From Alitta virens (lineage: Eukaryota > Annelida > Polychaeta > Phyllodocida > Nereididae): a stretch of 64,000 nucleotides of DNA. Where the stretch lies: assembly GCA_932294295.1 (NCBI GenBank), contig OW028573.1, positions 18,992,155 through 19,056,154 of the forward strand. Reading direction: 5' to 3'. Below the pieces are notes generated by a model. It was given only the letters and a program-made list of their open reading frames with translations. It had not been told where the DNA came from and did not search any database. The translations under genes were made by a program, and so were the position numbers. Numbering within the stretch: the first letter of the stretch is position 1; every line of letters starts with the position of its first letter. Shown piece after piece: positions 11,121 to 24,520 of the stretch.

Positions 11121-13268
11121 GACCCCCAATTAACGTTTTAACACAATGAAAACTGTAGCAACGTGTTTTAACTTTTTGTGCACAACGAAGCTAATAAAAG
11201 GAAAAGCAAGTCTTCCGAGAGTCAACAGACGCAATAGCAAAACAAATAAAAATAGAAAAGGAAAAGAAAGAAGACATATATATGTCAATGCAATAATTGT
11301 CCATAAAATATTGCAAAACCACATTTGTTTGGACAAAAGTTTAATATTGCAAATTGACATCACACATTCTGAATTCCGTTTGTTAAGTTTACAAAATAAT
11401 CATCATGCCATGCGGTTAACACAAACTGGACATATTTATTGTTATATTTTTGTTTATCGCCTATAATGCAAAACAAATAAATCTTTCTGGGATAATAAAG
11501 TGTTATCAATCATATAATAATCGAAAAGTCATACCAATTGCCACACCTTCCGATTTAGTCTTCAATATAATAGCAACACCACAAGAATCATGTGTGAAGA
11601 ATCCAGCAACTGAGAGAGCACTTGATGCAGTATATTGTGTTGGCTACCTGCTTCGATCACAGTGATGAATGAATGACCTCAATAATGTCAGAATTCCAGA
11701 GAATGTTGTGTATCTCCAACTGGAAGCCATTTCACAATTGGTAGCAAGCGCTGACAAGGAGGCAATTGTATTGTCATGTGACCCCTTGTCCATCCATCAA
11801 GCTCTCTGATTGGTCAGTTTATTGTCCTCACACTCCTTGTAAGATTGGCAGTTGTGTGTCTCCAGTAGTTCAAGGGTGTGGGTCAGGGCCGGTAGATTCA
11901 ATACAACATCAAAATGAGAATCACTCGGATTCCTTAGCTCAACTACAAGGACTAGCCAGCCACAGCCCAGTGTTAATCAAAATGCTAATTCTTCAAGGCA
12001 TTACAGTTTGTGCTTAACACCTTCTAGACTTTACTATTGCTTTGTAGTCATTCATTCTGATAGTCTTGAGAGCTCCTGAGTCACAATTGGACTGTAAAAA
12101 ACCTTGGACAACTAGAGATTTAAAACACTCTTCGGAATTAGAGAAGAGGACTTAGTATCAGGGCGATCTTAATTCTGAAACTTCTCATTGTAAACGTGCT
12201 TTATGGTACCAGTGAATGTCTTTGAACAAAATGTATTCTTAATACCGGTTGATGGTCTTAATAATTGAGTTTCACTGTACTTATGCAAGATACAGTACTA
12301 ATGCACGTTATAAATTAACTTTTAAAAGATTAAAGGGACAGTAAACTAAACCCTAAGAAGGTTCTTGTCAACTTAAATACTAAATTCTCATCTTTATGTT
12401 TTGGTGGTGCATTATAGAGCACAGTTAATATTCTAATTGCAATGAATCCAACTAAGTATTCCTTATGCCTCTCATACATATTCTGCATGACAGGACTGAA
12501 TTTGGTATGCCTGTCACATCTACTTGTTTGTTGAACACAAAAAACTAATAATTACACGACATGAAATGATGTAGCATGAGGCCCCGGGTTGTATGTTATA
12601 AGGGAGGCATGTATAGCAGGGCCCAATGGAATGCTGACATTGTAAGTTAGACATGACATGAGCACAATGACGGGGTGACAAGACAAAAACTGCCCTGGAT
12701 GGCCATTTGTCATGGAGTAGGTGTGGCCACACGACAGCTCCTTGCATTGTCCCTCAAGCTGTCTATTCTAATACAGCGGAATTCCTTCTCTGGTAAAATC
12801 CAGGTTCTTATGGCCGTCTCAATGACAATCGTAAAAACACCCTGGCCACGTTCATAGATTGCCACAACTGATATTGTCGATGGAGTGAACCAGTGAATGT
12901 TTCAAGCCGTATGCAATTCACAGTATTTTGTTGGTGTTTTCCATACATTCCACAAAAGGGTCCCAGTTTCTCTGATATCAAAGAGACATAAACCACAATG
13001 TGGAGCATACCAACCTAAACACAATTGCTCTGAAAGGTTTGCAGTATTAGTATCCGAAGTCACAGGGAGAGATTAATTTTGAAGCATATAGAAAGCTATA
13101 CAAACGGTGTAATGTATTTACTCAGAGTAAAATACAATCCATTATGAAAAGAAAAAGTTTAAAGGCACATTGGGAAATCATAAGCTTAAAATATATGCGT
13201 ATACATTTTACTATGTAGTGTGGGAGTGCAGAGCCATGAGGTGCAGATGCTCTGAGCCAGGAATAACA
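11121..13268. other. AT-rich noncoding DNA
   Basis: The longest frame is 106 codons (11146-11466), rich in Lys, Asn and Ile codons as expected of AT-rich DNA, with no domain. No transposon ends or RNA genes recognised. Confidence 0.62.
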
Positions 13269-13304
13269 CCAGCAGCATCAGCAGCAGCAGTCGCAGCAGC
13301 AGCA
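13269..13304 (+). repeat. Imperfect (CAG)n microsatellite
   Basis: About eleven CAG-type triplets with two interruptions (CAT, TCG), followed by CACGTG. No surrounding reading frame suggests a polyglutamine tract. Confidence 0.8.
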
Positions 13305-14610
13305 CGTGACTGATGACCTTCGCACTGATTCCCAACAAGTTACATCAAACAAAGGAACAAACGCCATTGTATCTGATTAAGCGCGCGGACGGCAAGAGCA
13401 AATGAGGACTCCATGTTTAAACAGAATTTTCCTCTCAGAGAATGAGATAATTGAGTTAAAGGAAACGTTGTTAACTCGCCGCTGAATGCCGCCCGGGCCC
13501 ATGCTCTGATTGTCTGGGCTGCACTGTTGATACTGATTGCAAACAGACCATTGGCCCTTGGTCCTCTAGCCGTAAACCGATCCTTGCCAGTTCCCTTTGA
13601 TTTCGCCAATTTAATGTGGAATTAAATCTAGGCGAATTTCGTCTCAAGTGGTGCATGCAAGGGACGCAGTGATCTGGATGGGGACATAAGCTGCCAGGGA
13701 TTCGGGATACTGGCACATCAAGAACTGGGCAAGTCACCCATTCAGGCCATGTACAGATGATAAAGTACATCCAACAAAAGTCCACACAAGATTGAACAGC
13801 AGGTCATCGGCTCAATCTTTTTGTCCATCAACTGATCTTATTTGTCATCAGCATTGCCTTAAGGTCCTATGTGCCCTTTGCCTCAGGTTTTACCCAGATT
13901 TTACATTGAAATTGTATCCTATTTCAATGGCTCATTTGAGATTTCTGCCAAAATAAGCATACTCTACCGTAAAAACCAATTGTGATGTCATCCGAAATGG
14001 TTCCATTACCCATGGGTTGGCGCAGTTACTGATGTCTTGAGGTATCTTGATCATTAAATATTGTGGCAACTTCATGAAGTTTGTAAAAGAAACGAACATA
14101 AACTTGCGTGCTTGTTCATTGATAACTATACAAGGTAGATGTTCATAGCTTATGACAATGACTTCACATCCACTTGATATATTTTAATGTTGATCTATTT
14201 CTACATAACAGCAACGAGGCCATCGTACAGTGTACACTATAAACACGCATTGTATACTCTGCTATAAGTACGCAGACTACTTGGAAACCGAAGCCATACA
14301 TGACGCAACCTTACCTGGTATAAGATTGTTGCTATTCCTGATGTTGAGGTGACTGGCTGTCTGACTGTTGCCACCATGCTCATATGTCGCAACAGGCTGA
14401 GGTACACCTGATGCATGCATCTTAAGCATGACAGTATTTCGTTTGTCATCTATATTATCCAGCATTACCATGTACACATGGATATGACAAGATACTGTGT
14501 AAATGTATTTACAGTGTATTGTAGGCTTCTAAAGCTTAATAGAAAGTCCTATATATCTATATCTATCCGCTATATCAAATTTAAGTTTTCGCCTGAGATG
14601 TTTCAATGGT
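13305..14610. other. Noncoding DNA, candidate conserved block at 13440-13640
   Basis: The stretch 13440-13640 shifts to higher complexity, with homeodomain, forkhead-like (GTAAAC) and CGCCAATTT-type words close together and no repeats. It looks like the candidate regulatory blocks further right. Frames of 89 and 104 codons overlap there on the minus strand without any known domain. The rest shows nothing notable. Confidence 0.45.
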
Positions 14611-14760
14611 GATGTTATGTACTGGGTTTACGTGCTGGGAAGGGTAAAGGACCTCGCCTAGGTGGTAGATGAGGCAGTACAGAGGTACATGGTGTTGAAT
14701 CAGTGGATCCAAATCCTTATCATCTCATCATTATATTTGCGATTGGTGATACTATGTGAA
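14611..14760 (+). repeat. Interspersed repeat family B copy
   Basis: Shares the exact 18-mer core (14717-14734) with 6255-6272. The CAGTGGATCC block upstream is shared in reverse with the copy at 1382-1500. It ends about 20 bp before the inverted-repeat transposon at 14778, so one may have inserted beside the other. Confidence 0.5.
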
Positions 14761-14777
14761 TTACCTACAAACTAGCA

Positions 14778-15046
14778 CAGTTAGTTTCATTAAAAACGGC
14801 CCGTCAAATTGAAACTATACAAAGCTGTCTTAGCTGGCTACTCAAAATCGGATCTAAAAGTACATGTTTATGATATATAACATTAATTTCTTAAATTTGC
14901 CAATGTTTATATTAATCTGGTGATAAATGTAAGCTGACTATTAGCTATAGAAGTAGACAGAAGCAGCTGGCTTTAGCATGTTTAGACAACAGCCATGTAC
15001 AGGTCGCTACAGACAGCTAGAGTCGACCATATTTTATGAAACTGCA
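14778..15046 (-). mobile_element. MITE-1 copy A (CAGTTAGTTTCAT family)
   Basis: Begins with CAGTTAGTTTCAT and ends with a worn ATGAAACT-GCAG, the inverted counterpart. The interior is the reverse complement of the copy at 48566: an ACGGCCCGTCAAATTGAA block after the first repeat, then CTGGCTACTCAAA, ATCGGATCTAAAAGTACAT, TAAGCTGACTA, GACAGAAGCAGCTGGCTTTAG and AGAGTCGACCATATTTTATG. About 269 bp, no coding capacity. The target dinucleotide has decayed (CA instead of TA). A nonautonomous DNA transposon. Confidence 0.82.
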
Positions 15047-16547
15047 GCAATGAGACAATGCCTTAGAGCAAAAACAACTATGCTGTTGCTAGCGCAGTAA
15101 CTAAGAGTCTGATGGGATTGGTCACTATGACATGAAATACAATCTCGCTGTCCTCTGTCCACTGTCTGTCCAAGAGTGGCCAATTTAGCCGCCAATCAAT
15201 AACAATTTGCCTTCACGGGACTGAGATTTCAGGAATGTGGCCTCATATTACCAGTCAGCAGAACAGTCCCGTTACTCTCAAATATCAGAGGGTAAAACAC
15301 AACTGCCCTGGGCTGGATTCGTTAAAAGATGAATTTCATATGTAACTAGAGGCACCATCATGCAATGGTTGCGGGGACTGTACACTTAAAGTCTCATGCC
15401 ACCCGACAAATGTCCAGTGCAGTCTCTGCCGTCTCATATCACAAAGCATTCTGCATTCTAGACTCATATGTTACGAACTAAATTTCAAAGAAAAATAGGC
15501 AGTTTAAAAGCAGTTGAAAGACACAGGCAAAATGCACTGAATGTGAAGTAAAGTATGGACAATGCATCCGGACAATGTATATCACAAAGATGGCCATTTG
15601 AAGACTTGTGTAAGACCGCATAGATACATAATATATTATATGTCTGTTGTCTAAACAATGAGCATATTCTACAGGTCGTGATTCATTAAAATCTCAAAAA
15701 CCTACAAGCAGAAGATATTGATCGTTAAAAAAATTGATTCAATGAAGCAACAACAGAGCAAGGAACAACCTTGAAAGAGCACCGCTTGAATTGGAACTTC
15801 TCAAATGAAACCCACAATTCCAGCGAGTCTTAAGAATGCGCCAATTATCGAGTTAATTAAATTCCTAATTAAGTATAGATGTAACAATAATTAAAGTCTG
15901 CCTCTGTGTTCACTGGAACCTTTTGTAAGATATTGCCAAATAATGAGGCAATTGGCTTCCGATTTTTTTTTAAAGGGTTGGCGGACCGTTTGCTCCTGTG
16001 AAAGATGAGAACAGTTGTGGATTGCATGAGGCAAATATTAAGTGAATGGCGAGTGTCGATCATTGGGGAAATTTCCCCCTCCCCTTCATTTTTTTGTTCC
16101 CTGGAATTCTCCTGATGCAGAGCACAAAATGAGATCGATGGTTTTAAAGAAATGTGACAGGCGCAAAAGATGGGAAATGGTTATCAGGTTGATGGGCTGT
16201 TTTGAAGACCCTCAACTCAGAAAATACAGTTTGGTCTCGACCTTCAAGGGTCACTGCCAGGTCTTGCTTGAGGTTTGAGGTTTCCAAAATACATAAATAC
16301 GGTATACAGAGTAGCCCTAGGAAATCACTGAAAATGTTTTCATCCAGGAACAGTTTCATGCAGTAATCGCAGTTTTAGGAAATAGGGGGGTTTTCAATTG
16401 TCCGGTCTAAAATGTGAGCAAGAGACTTTAATAGTTACTCTTATAGGGACTCAATAAAGACATTACATAAATAAGTTTATCCTGTGTCTTCAAAGCAAAA
16501 CATTCTGGAGCAAAAACGTTCTGGAGGTGGCCTTTCTACAATTCCGA
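15047..16547. other. Noncoding DNA with an ATTA cluster at 15836-15895
   Basis: Between 15836 and 15895 there are several TAAT/ATTA homeodomain-type cores, including TTAATTAA and CTAATTAAG. Clusters like this occur in developmental enhancers but also arise in AT-rich DNA. A perfect 14-bp palindrome GGGGAAATTTCCCC lies at 16065-16078. No coding signal. Confidence 0.45.
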
Positions 16548-16640
16548 TTGGAAGATGGCTTAGATGGGGTACGCCAGCAGGACACCTCTTAGGGAGTAAG
16601 GGGCCCAGTGTTCGAATTGCACAGCCCGTCAGACAGCAGA
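16548..16640 (+). repeat. tRNA-derived SINE-like relic
   Basis: A box TGGCTTAGATGG at 16556-16567 and B-box-like TGTTCGAATTGC at 16609-16620, 53 bp apart start to start, a normal polymerase III spacing. A 12-mer TAAGGGGCCCAG between them (16597-16608) recurs between similar boxes at 28478-28489. The T-stem does not pair well and no acceptor stem is evident, so this is not a functional tRNA. Confidence 0.5.
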
Positions 16641-19600
16641 AATGTGATTTAGCCAAGCGTGGCTGAGATGGCAGCTCCAGAGGTCGCGGGCCTATCTGCA
16701 AGGGACAACATCAGCAGCCGCATCAGCAACCGCATCAGCGGATGACAAACGCCCTTCCATTTGGCCCGCCATCCACTCGACTCGAAAAAACAAAGACGCC
16801 AGCATAGTGGTGTTATCAGAAAACTGCACCTAGGGAGCAGAGATAATGCCCCATTGACCAGAACTGCTGCTCAATTCCAACATCAGCCAAAGACATGCCA
16901 CGAGTATGTTTCGTCCCTATCCACCACTTACACTGATGCTACATTGAACAACAGTCCAAAGTAATACCATTACACATAGAGCGGCTTAATCAAAGTATGC
17001 ATTAACCAAACACCATATCCCAAAGAACCTGACTATTTGTCAGCATACCAATGCAAAATGCTATAGATAAACCGATAAAAAATTCACGATTAATGCAGCT
17101 TGGGTTGCCAGAAAATATGAAAAGAAAAAAAAAGACCTTTTCGTTGACATTGACAGGGATAACATGAATGGAACGCGGCTTCTTTTTGTGGATCCATTGC
17201 ATGAGACAACCCTTTGTTCATATTTAACATGTCATCCTTTCAAATATTTCAGCCTAACTAATAAGCATGCTTTGAAAGCCAATTTGTTTTGCAGTGCTCC
17301 ACCCGGCCTTGTCGATAAGGGAGGCATTGTGGGCAAAAACTGCTGGAGTTGTGTTTTAGCAGGAGATAGGCGGTGTAGGCCAAGAGTGCTCTATCATCTT
17401 CGATCTTGTCTTCGCCAAACCTGGAATCGATCGCAAACCCACGGATGATTGGACCGACCCACAACAAATCCCTACTTTTATTCTCCCCCAGAGAAACAGG
17501 ACTTACAGCGTCTTTGGCCATAAAGCAGGACCCCTTGGAGCGTCAGTCATAAACTTTTATCATGATGAAATTTAGGTGAAGATAAAAGGCGGGCTCGGCT
17601 GGTGAGATACGAGTAGGGTTGACCACACAGAAGATCTGTCACAACTTGGCCAGCATATTTCATGACTTGGGTGACAGCTGCTCCGTGTTCCTTGTCTAGG
17701 CGGCCTTACATATCTGTAACTGGGGCTTTACCCCACAGTATATCTGCGCTAGGGGTGGACAAGCCAATGACGAGCTACATGACCCAGTCTGGCGCAACAC
17801 CAACAATCTGTCTTATGCGGTACGGCCCATCGCGTATTGAGCCTGCCGCAGCTGTACAGATCTGCACAGATGAAAAAAACAAGCCACCCATCTAGATTTC
17901 AAAAACAAAATGGAGAAGCTGATAGATCAGGAGAAAAGAAATACAAAGAAAAATCTCCTTCGTCTGACACTTGAGCAGGAAATTATTCCTCTTCTTATCA
18001 ATCAATTTTCCTCTAGTTTGGAAGACGCCAGGGATTCCACAAGATTACAAGAGGACAAGGGAGAAGGAGGGAACTCTTCAGCATCTCAAGTGTTATGATA
18101 ATGTGCGCATTTAAAGGGCTGAACGCATTCCAGGGCAATGAACGCGGAAGAGCAATAGGGAAGGGGCAGTGAGAGCATTTGTGGAGTAATACAGGGGCCA
18201 GTAGCCATAAATCAACAGGACTGATATGAGAGACGCTGGGTCTGTTGGCTTGGATAAATCAAACACGTATTCTGATCAGCTGGCGGAAAATTGAGGACAT
18301 ATCAAGGGCACGAAATCACTCCTAGGCCCTGATTGATACCTCGCCGGCCATTATTCGCATCTGATTGCTCTAACAAAATCGTCAGGGATCTCTTTAATTC
18401 GCCCAACAAGCAGGTAACAAGTCGCCCATGACAAATTAGGCAGAGAGCGAACGACAGGCTAGGTGCCACTGCTAACCACTGCTTTAATGGCCATAGCTGC
18501 CCTGACCATTTCGTACCACTGTCCAAGAGTCAAGAGCAGTGGGTGCCATTGAAGAAAAAGTGCAGCTGCAATGCTGAGTCGGGTGACATTAAATGTGAAG
18601 ATCACAAGCCTACAATCTCGTTATTTAACAAGACGCATTTCCATTATATATCAAACAATGGCTTTTATTCATTAGGGATTTCCTTAAATTCAGTTTGGTC
18701 TCAACGGATGCCTGCTCGCCTAATTTCGATATATGAATAAGGAATAAAGTGCCAGCTTCGCTGTTGTCTTCTTAGGCGTGGGGTTCTTAATAGAATTTGG
18801 AAAGCTTGTTAGCGAGTTAGTCTTGAGGCTCTAGTTGCCTCTTCAATGCTTCAAAGTTTTGCCATAAGCAGCATTGTGTTCATCCTCACTAATTGACATG
18901 ACTTCTTATTGCATTTTCTCTAGGTATTTCTCAAACACCTATTTGTGACCAAAATAAGCTGGATAATAACTTTATGGAGATTCAAGGATTAAGATCTACA
19001 TTATCCCTTTGCAGTACACGTATCAACGACTCATGTTAGTTCAAGGATTCAATATGAAATCTACATAAGAAGTATCCCTTATTAGCATTGCATTGTCAGG
19101 CAAAATTAACTTAACAGTTCGTGGGTCGCAACAACATAACTAATGTCCCGGCCAAGGCCTTTGCTAGCCACACTGCAACTTGCAATTGCTGAATCGCGTG
19201 GGGAGTGACAGACGAAGCAAAATGGCGTCTAACTTGAGACAGTTAAGTTACACATGAAATGCATACAGGAAGCTGAGAAGTACAGGTGACATGCCAGGTC
19301 TTAATTGTTGTAGGATGTGTATTGGCTGTAGGGGAGCAAAGGCAAAAAAGTTTCAGTCTGACCAGTGACCAAATAGTATGGAATCTAACCCCCTTTGGCT
19401 GCTTCAAGGGCGAGGCCTCATTCCTGATTTCGGTGTCCAGCAAATCAAGTACAGAAAAAAATGAGAGGCAAATCAAACGAGTATTGGCGGCGCTGGGAAG
19501 CAAGCATAAAACAATTTGAAGAGATTGCGTCTAGATCAAAGAAGGTGGCTACTGCTGAAGGGGTATTGAAGCACATCGAATTACTGCTCCATGCCATCCT

Positions 19601-19827
19601 TCTGCCTCTTCTAACCATGGCCCTGGGCCCACACTCGTCCTGCCGCCGTTTTCACTATTGGCGCTACTCATTTCAGCCGGAATTAGACGGTCATTGGTAA
19701 ATCTGTAGGTCAGTGATTATCAGAGCTAAGATCAGTTGCAGTAAAGGCAGAGCGATCATCCCAATGTCCCCTGCTAATCAATGCTAATGGCGTTATGGAA
19801 CGTCGTCATGGGTAACTGTCATGGCAC
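16641..19827. other. Gene desert, left part
   Basis: High-complexity DNA without transposon ends. A 12-bp imperfect duplication (AGCAGCCGCATC/AGCAACCGCATC) lies near 16712-16735. GGGTGACAGCTGC near 17670 holds a MEIS/E-box composite word, and AACAATGG at 18654-18661 is a SOX-type word. Frames of up to 94 codons overlap on both strands and show no domain. Candidate regulatory DNA only by texture. Confidence 0.42.
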
Positions 19828-20010
19828 CCCCTTCTCCTCACCCCCTCTACTCTGCCCCTGCCACCTCGTCTACCCCTCAACCCTACAATCCAATTTGGCC
19901 ATCAATGATTACGGCTAGTTTTGATTGGTTGCTATAATCAGATTGGCAAGAAAATGAAAAGATTAGCTGTGATTGGAGTGGCAAGCTGGTGTGTGACCTT
20001 TGGAGACAAG
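19828..20010. promoter_or_regulatory. Motif-dense candidate regulatory block
   Basis: A polypyrimidine stretch (19828-19885) is followed by three GATTGG words within 54 bp (19923-19928, 19941-19946, 19971-19976), interleaved with AATGATTACGG and GATTAG homeodomain-type words. GATTGG is the reverse of CCAAT and also resembles a PBX half-site. No promoter elements or reading frame accompany it, so an enhancer-like role is more plausible than a start site. Confidence 0.32.
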
Positions 20011-23000
20011 ATGCCCCATCTCATAACAACCCCATGTCTTTACCACTTGCCTCACCATTCAGTGGCAGGAAGGGTGCACCCTTTGCCCTCCTGGCAGTGA
20101 GCAGTGGGGCGTGAAGATCCCTTCATACTGTAAAGAAATCTGGAGAAGTCGATGCTGCAAGAAAGGTGATTCATGCAAATCTTAAAGCTGTAACATGGTC
20201 CCCCAGAGAGGGAAAAAATCACCCGGGGCTCCCAACATCACACAAGTGCCTCGAAGAACACATTCTCTGGTTTCCTTCTTCTTCTTTTTTCTTCTTTTTT
20301 CCTAACATTGGTACACTACCACTGACACACATCGAAGGTAATATACACAAACAAAATTATGGGTATATCCTGTGTTGTTACCTAAAAATTTGACGGCAGA
20401 CATTTCTGTTTGTATTGGCATTTCAGTGATATTAACAAACCATGGTTTTAATAACATAAATAAACAGACAGGTTTCTTGCAATGACATATTCAGTGTAGT
20501 GATGGGCAAGTGATGGGTAACTGATAACACATAAATTCTTATTAAAGTTAACAAAAACGACATTTGACAATATACAAAGAAAATTTATTGACGAAGCCCG
20601 CTGTAAGTCGGTTAAAATCCGAGTTTGAAAGAAAACAACATATACATATATGATAATCAACATGTTGAAAACAATGCATGCAAAAAATAGTGTTTAATTT
20701 CAATTCACATTGGTAATTCATATTCAATGTAATAAGTGAAATCACGTAAAACTACATCACAAACATCAAACTACATTATGCTGGAACTACAAATAGATAA
20801 ACTGTCCTACCTGATCTGTAGATACTACCATTCAAGAACCAGTGTAGATGTCTGTTGTTGGTGAGGGCAGCCCCTTGACTTCACATCATGGTCGACTGTG
20901 AGTGCAGTCATATTTGCCAAAGGCACAGAGACCCAAACATAGTCAAGGAGTGCAAAGAATTGTTTCACACACAAAGCAGAGGGCGTGTCAGGTGTGGGGC
21001 TAATCCAGTCAGTACTTCTGTCCTGTCCCCACAGGGCCCTGTAGCCCTTCATATGTTTGTACCTGAATACAGATGAAGAAATCCAAGCGTTTATCAAGGT
21101 CCAAATTCCATTGCACTGGTTGCTTTGGGTTCTTGTTCATGCAAACACACCAGCTCATGATCCAATTCATTAAACACTAGGTTCCTAGTGCAGAACAACA
21201 ACACAGCATCAGGCTTGCTGGTCACATCACAGCCTCTTTGTTTGCAGCATCTCGGCACAAAAATCACATCAGAGGGGATAGAAATCCGTTCAACGAAAAA
21301 ACATCCATCATCATGTCACGTATGGCCAAAAAACAATCCGGCCTCAGCAAAGACGGCCCATCCACAAACTGACAAGAAGTCTTCCATATTACCAGTTGGC
21401 TTGCCCTGTCAACATTGCCATTCACATGAAGAGGAGGGAGGGATAAGTCATTCCAAAGACAAAGTGCCAGGGCTGCAATCCAGCACCTAAATTGAGGAGG
21501 CGTTCATTATCAAATTATCCCACTTAATGGAAGGACAAGAATCAGGCAAGGCAGATTAGGAACCACTGCCTCACTTACACATGATTCTTCTCTGTGTAAT
21601 CCTCAAGTGACTGTTAGGTCGTCAAAAATAAAGAACAATTCCACTCAAGATGTAAAGAGTCCCTTTAAAAGAATGGTGTCATCCACTTCCAGTAACTCAC
21701 AAGAAACGGCTGTTTAATTTCCATGAAAAAGGAGAAGATAGTGTAATCATAATGGGAGTATTGATGGGCAGATAGAATGTCTGATGACACTCCGTGAATT
21801 TGATAGTGCTCACTAACAAGAACATCCATCAATTTCCACGTGAAGATCTTAAGGATTATGGTTATGTGATGACAACTTTGGATTATCATTACGGCTAGAT
21901 CTTTTTTTTTTTCAACAGAGAACAAGCAAAGATTCCATTTGTAAATCCCAAACGGAAAATCCACATGCAAGTGACACTCGTAATCCCAGCAATGAACGCC
22001 GCTTGAGTGGCTGACGAGACATTCACACGAGTGTACCGTCCTCAATTAATTTCGCGTCACTCAAACTGGCATGGAATCCACTTTGTTTTTTATACTTGTC
22101 TCAAGTTAGAATATCCATAAAATGAATGCTATAAATGAGCTTGGCAAAATATTGCGAGTTTCAAAGAACAAATTTACTTTCTTACAGCCGTAGTCGTAGA
22201 AACGTAAATGTTATAAATCTGAATTGATCTGTCCATTGATTAATTCAAATTGTATATATCCGATTCACATAAACAAAAGTAAGTTTTTACCTGTCTATTT
22301 AGCATCTTCAGGTAAAATAATTGCTAAGGATGCTATTTGCGTCATGCGACTGGTTGCTGTTTTCAGTTCCATGTAGATTGTCGTACACAATAACACAACA
22401 CCGCTCCCATAAAATGTGTCTCAAAGTTTATAAGGAAGGCTACACGATTAAACAAACAAGGAAAAGTCAGACAAATCATTGTTCCATGGGTCTCACTTAG
22501 TTGTTGTGCCTTGGTTCTACGCGTTCTTTCTTTCTGTTGTTAGGCAATGTCACAGTTGGCACTTTGTCTTCTCATGGATGATAGACCTGAACATCACTTT
22601 GCTATCTTCATCAACTGATGCAGCTGAGCGCCCATGTCAGTCACCCCCTGAGCCTAGCTCTGTTATGAAAACTACTAAGCATATCAATGATTAATTAAAT
22701 TTCACAAACTCTCTCAAAATGTAATTGAAACCAAATTTACTACTGAAGATATCAACGCCAGAGATGTCATCTGTTGAATCTTGTGATAAGTCAAAATTAG
22801 AAGGCTGAAAAGAATAATTATTGTAATTAATGAAAATGATGAGACTGCTTTGATTGAAATAAATCTGGAAGGGAAGCTTGCGTTAGATAGGAGCCTGAAA
22901 CATAAAACCATTCAGTTTATTTTCACAATTATGGTGTTATGATGAATAAGGATGTCATTGGAGATTATTTGTTAGTAATCAATATTAAAGGATTTGGTCC
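20011..23000. other. Gene desert, no feature recognised
   Basis: Contains a pyrimidine run of TTC/T units at about 20275-20302 and a T run at 21902-21912. The largest frame is 126 codons on the minus strand (21665-22045), with no motif I know. An octamer word ATGCAAAT lies at 20173-20180. Otherwise unremarkable, AT-richer after 22 kb. Confidence 0.5.
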
Positions 23001-24520
23001 ATCATTTGGGAAAAGCTGCTGCAGCTGACAAGGACCCGGGGATGCGGGAGGGACACTTTCGTGATGGACACGCCAAATGAAGTGGAAGGGGTGCTGCTAG
23101 GAGAGCTGCCATCATCTCAAGCGCCACAAAGACCTCAGAGATGACGTCACAAATGGCTGCAACGTCACAAGGCAATGTCCAAACGCCGTGTCTGGGAGCA
23201 TCCTTCAATGCAGACCACAATGAGGAATATCAATGGGGTGAGGGATCAAAGATGACACCCCGACATAGCATAATGACTTGCTAGGGAAGCAAATACAAAA
23301 CCCTTTTAAGGCTCTTCTTCGGCAAAGATAAGGGCTAATGGTGGACTGGGTCGTTTAGAATGACTGAAAAGACGAAAATAGTCGACAGAATAAAATGTCT
23401 CTGACCTCTTATAAGAGAAGTTTATGAGTTTCAATTTAAGGTCTTAGATAATATTGAGCATCCTATTCTTATGGGCAAAGCTATTTGTGTTATCAAGCAC
23501 GGGAACAGATGTCAGTCTACCTAGTTTTTAGATTAACTCAAACTCAAACAAAACTGCGATCACCTGTAAAACAAATATACTGACATTAACCACACCAAGA
23601 ATGGCCGGAATTGCACTGTACATAGCCAATATCTCCATTCTGTATGCACAAGTGAGTTTCTCAAATTTCAAAGTATTGCAAAATTACTTCTAAGTAACGA
23701 ATAATTGTATATGCTGTAATATTATCTTCGAATCTAAACAAGTCCCTTGCAAAAGGCACTGCCTTAATCAGCTCAGCAACCTTTGCTCCTGTCCCACCAG
23801 ATAAGCGCTATGGGCTACTTGAGTATGGAGATCTCAATTGTCCCGGCGGGCCATGGCAGGGCCTGGGTGGGCCTGGTGGGCTGAAACCTCACTTTGCTTC
23901 TTTAGTGTCTGAGCAGCGGGCCAGCTTTGTCTCACCTAACCTCTTAGCTAATCTCGTTACTGCTCTTGTGGCTCAAGTATTACATTCACCGGCAGCTGCC
24001 ACAGCCAACTGCAGTCAATGGGACGCACACAGCACCAGTCTCTCTCGGTGCACAAGGAAACTCTGGGATCTGGCAAATGTGTTTTAACTCTCAAATGACA
24101 TGGTTTACACCGTTAACTCCTGAAGCAAATGTGGCCCCTTAAAAGGCATTGTTTTAACCCGGGAGTGTGCAGTGTGCATCCTGTGGTTAAACAGAACTGA
24201 CCTGGAGTTGGTGGATGCTAATGATACAGGACGCGCCCAAAAAGGTGGACACGACCTCGGGAGGGCCAAGACGCCCAGGTCCTCGCGTGTGCCAACTCAA
24301 CACTTTTTTCTCCAGCCACATAATCACACACTCGTTAGACAATGAAATCTGCAGCAGTCCCGAATCAGACACTGTCGGGGATTTTTACTGCAGAGCCCCA
24401 CACGAAATCCGACATCATCAGAGCCAATTGCCCTGGGCGCACGCAAGCTTCCTTATTCACTGGCTGGCTGAAATATCCATCAAGAGGCGGACTACAAAGT
24501 AACTAAGAGCTCTGTGGCTG
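23001..24520. other. GC-richer block with a perfect CRE
   Basis: A perfect CRE palindrome TGACGTCA at 23142-23149 is followed 17 bp later by an ACGTCA half-site. The block 23000-23240 is GC-richer than its surroundings, and so are 23800-23890 and 24200-24500. No frame above 95 codons. Possible regulatory DNA; nothing proves it. Confidence 0.38.

Noticed and set aside
16065..16078. Palindrome GGGGAAATTTCCCC as an NF-kB/Dorsal site
   Set aside because: Six A/T bases separate GGG and CCC, more than the four or five of the binding consensus, and about four 14-bp palindromes are expected by chance.
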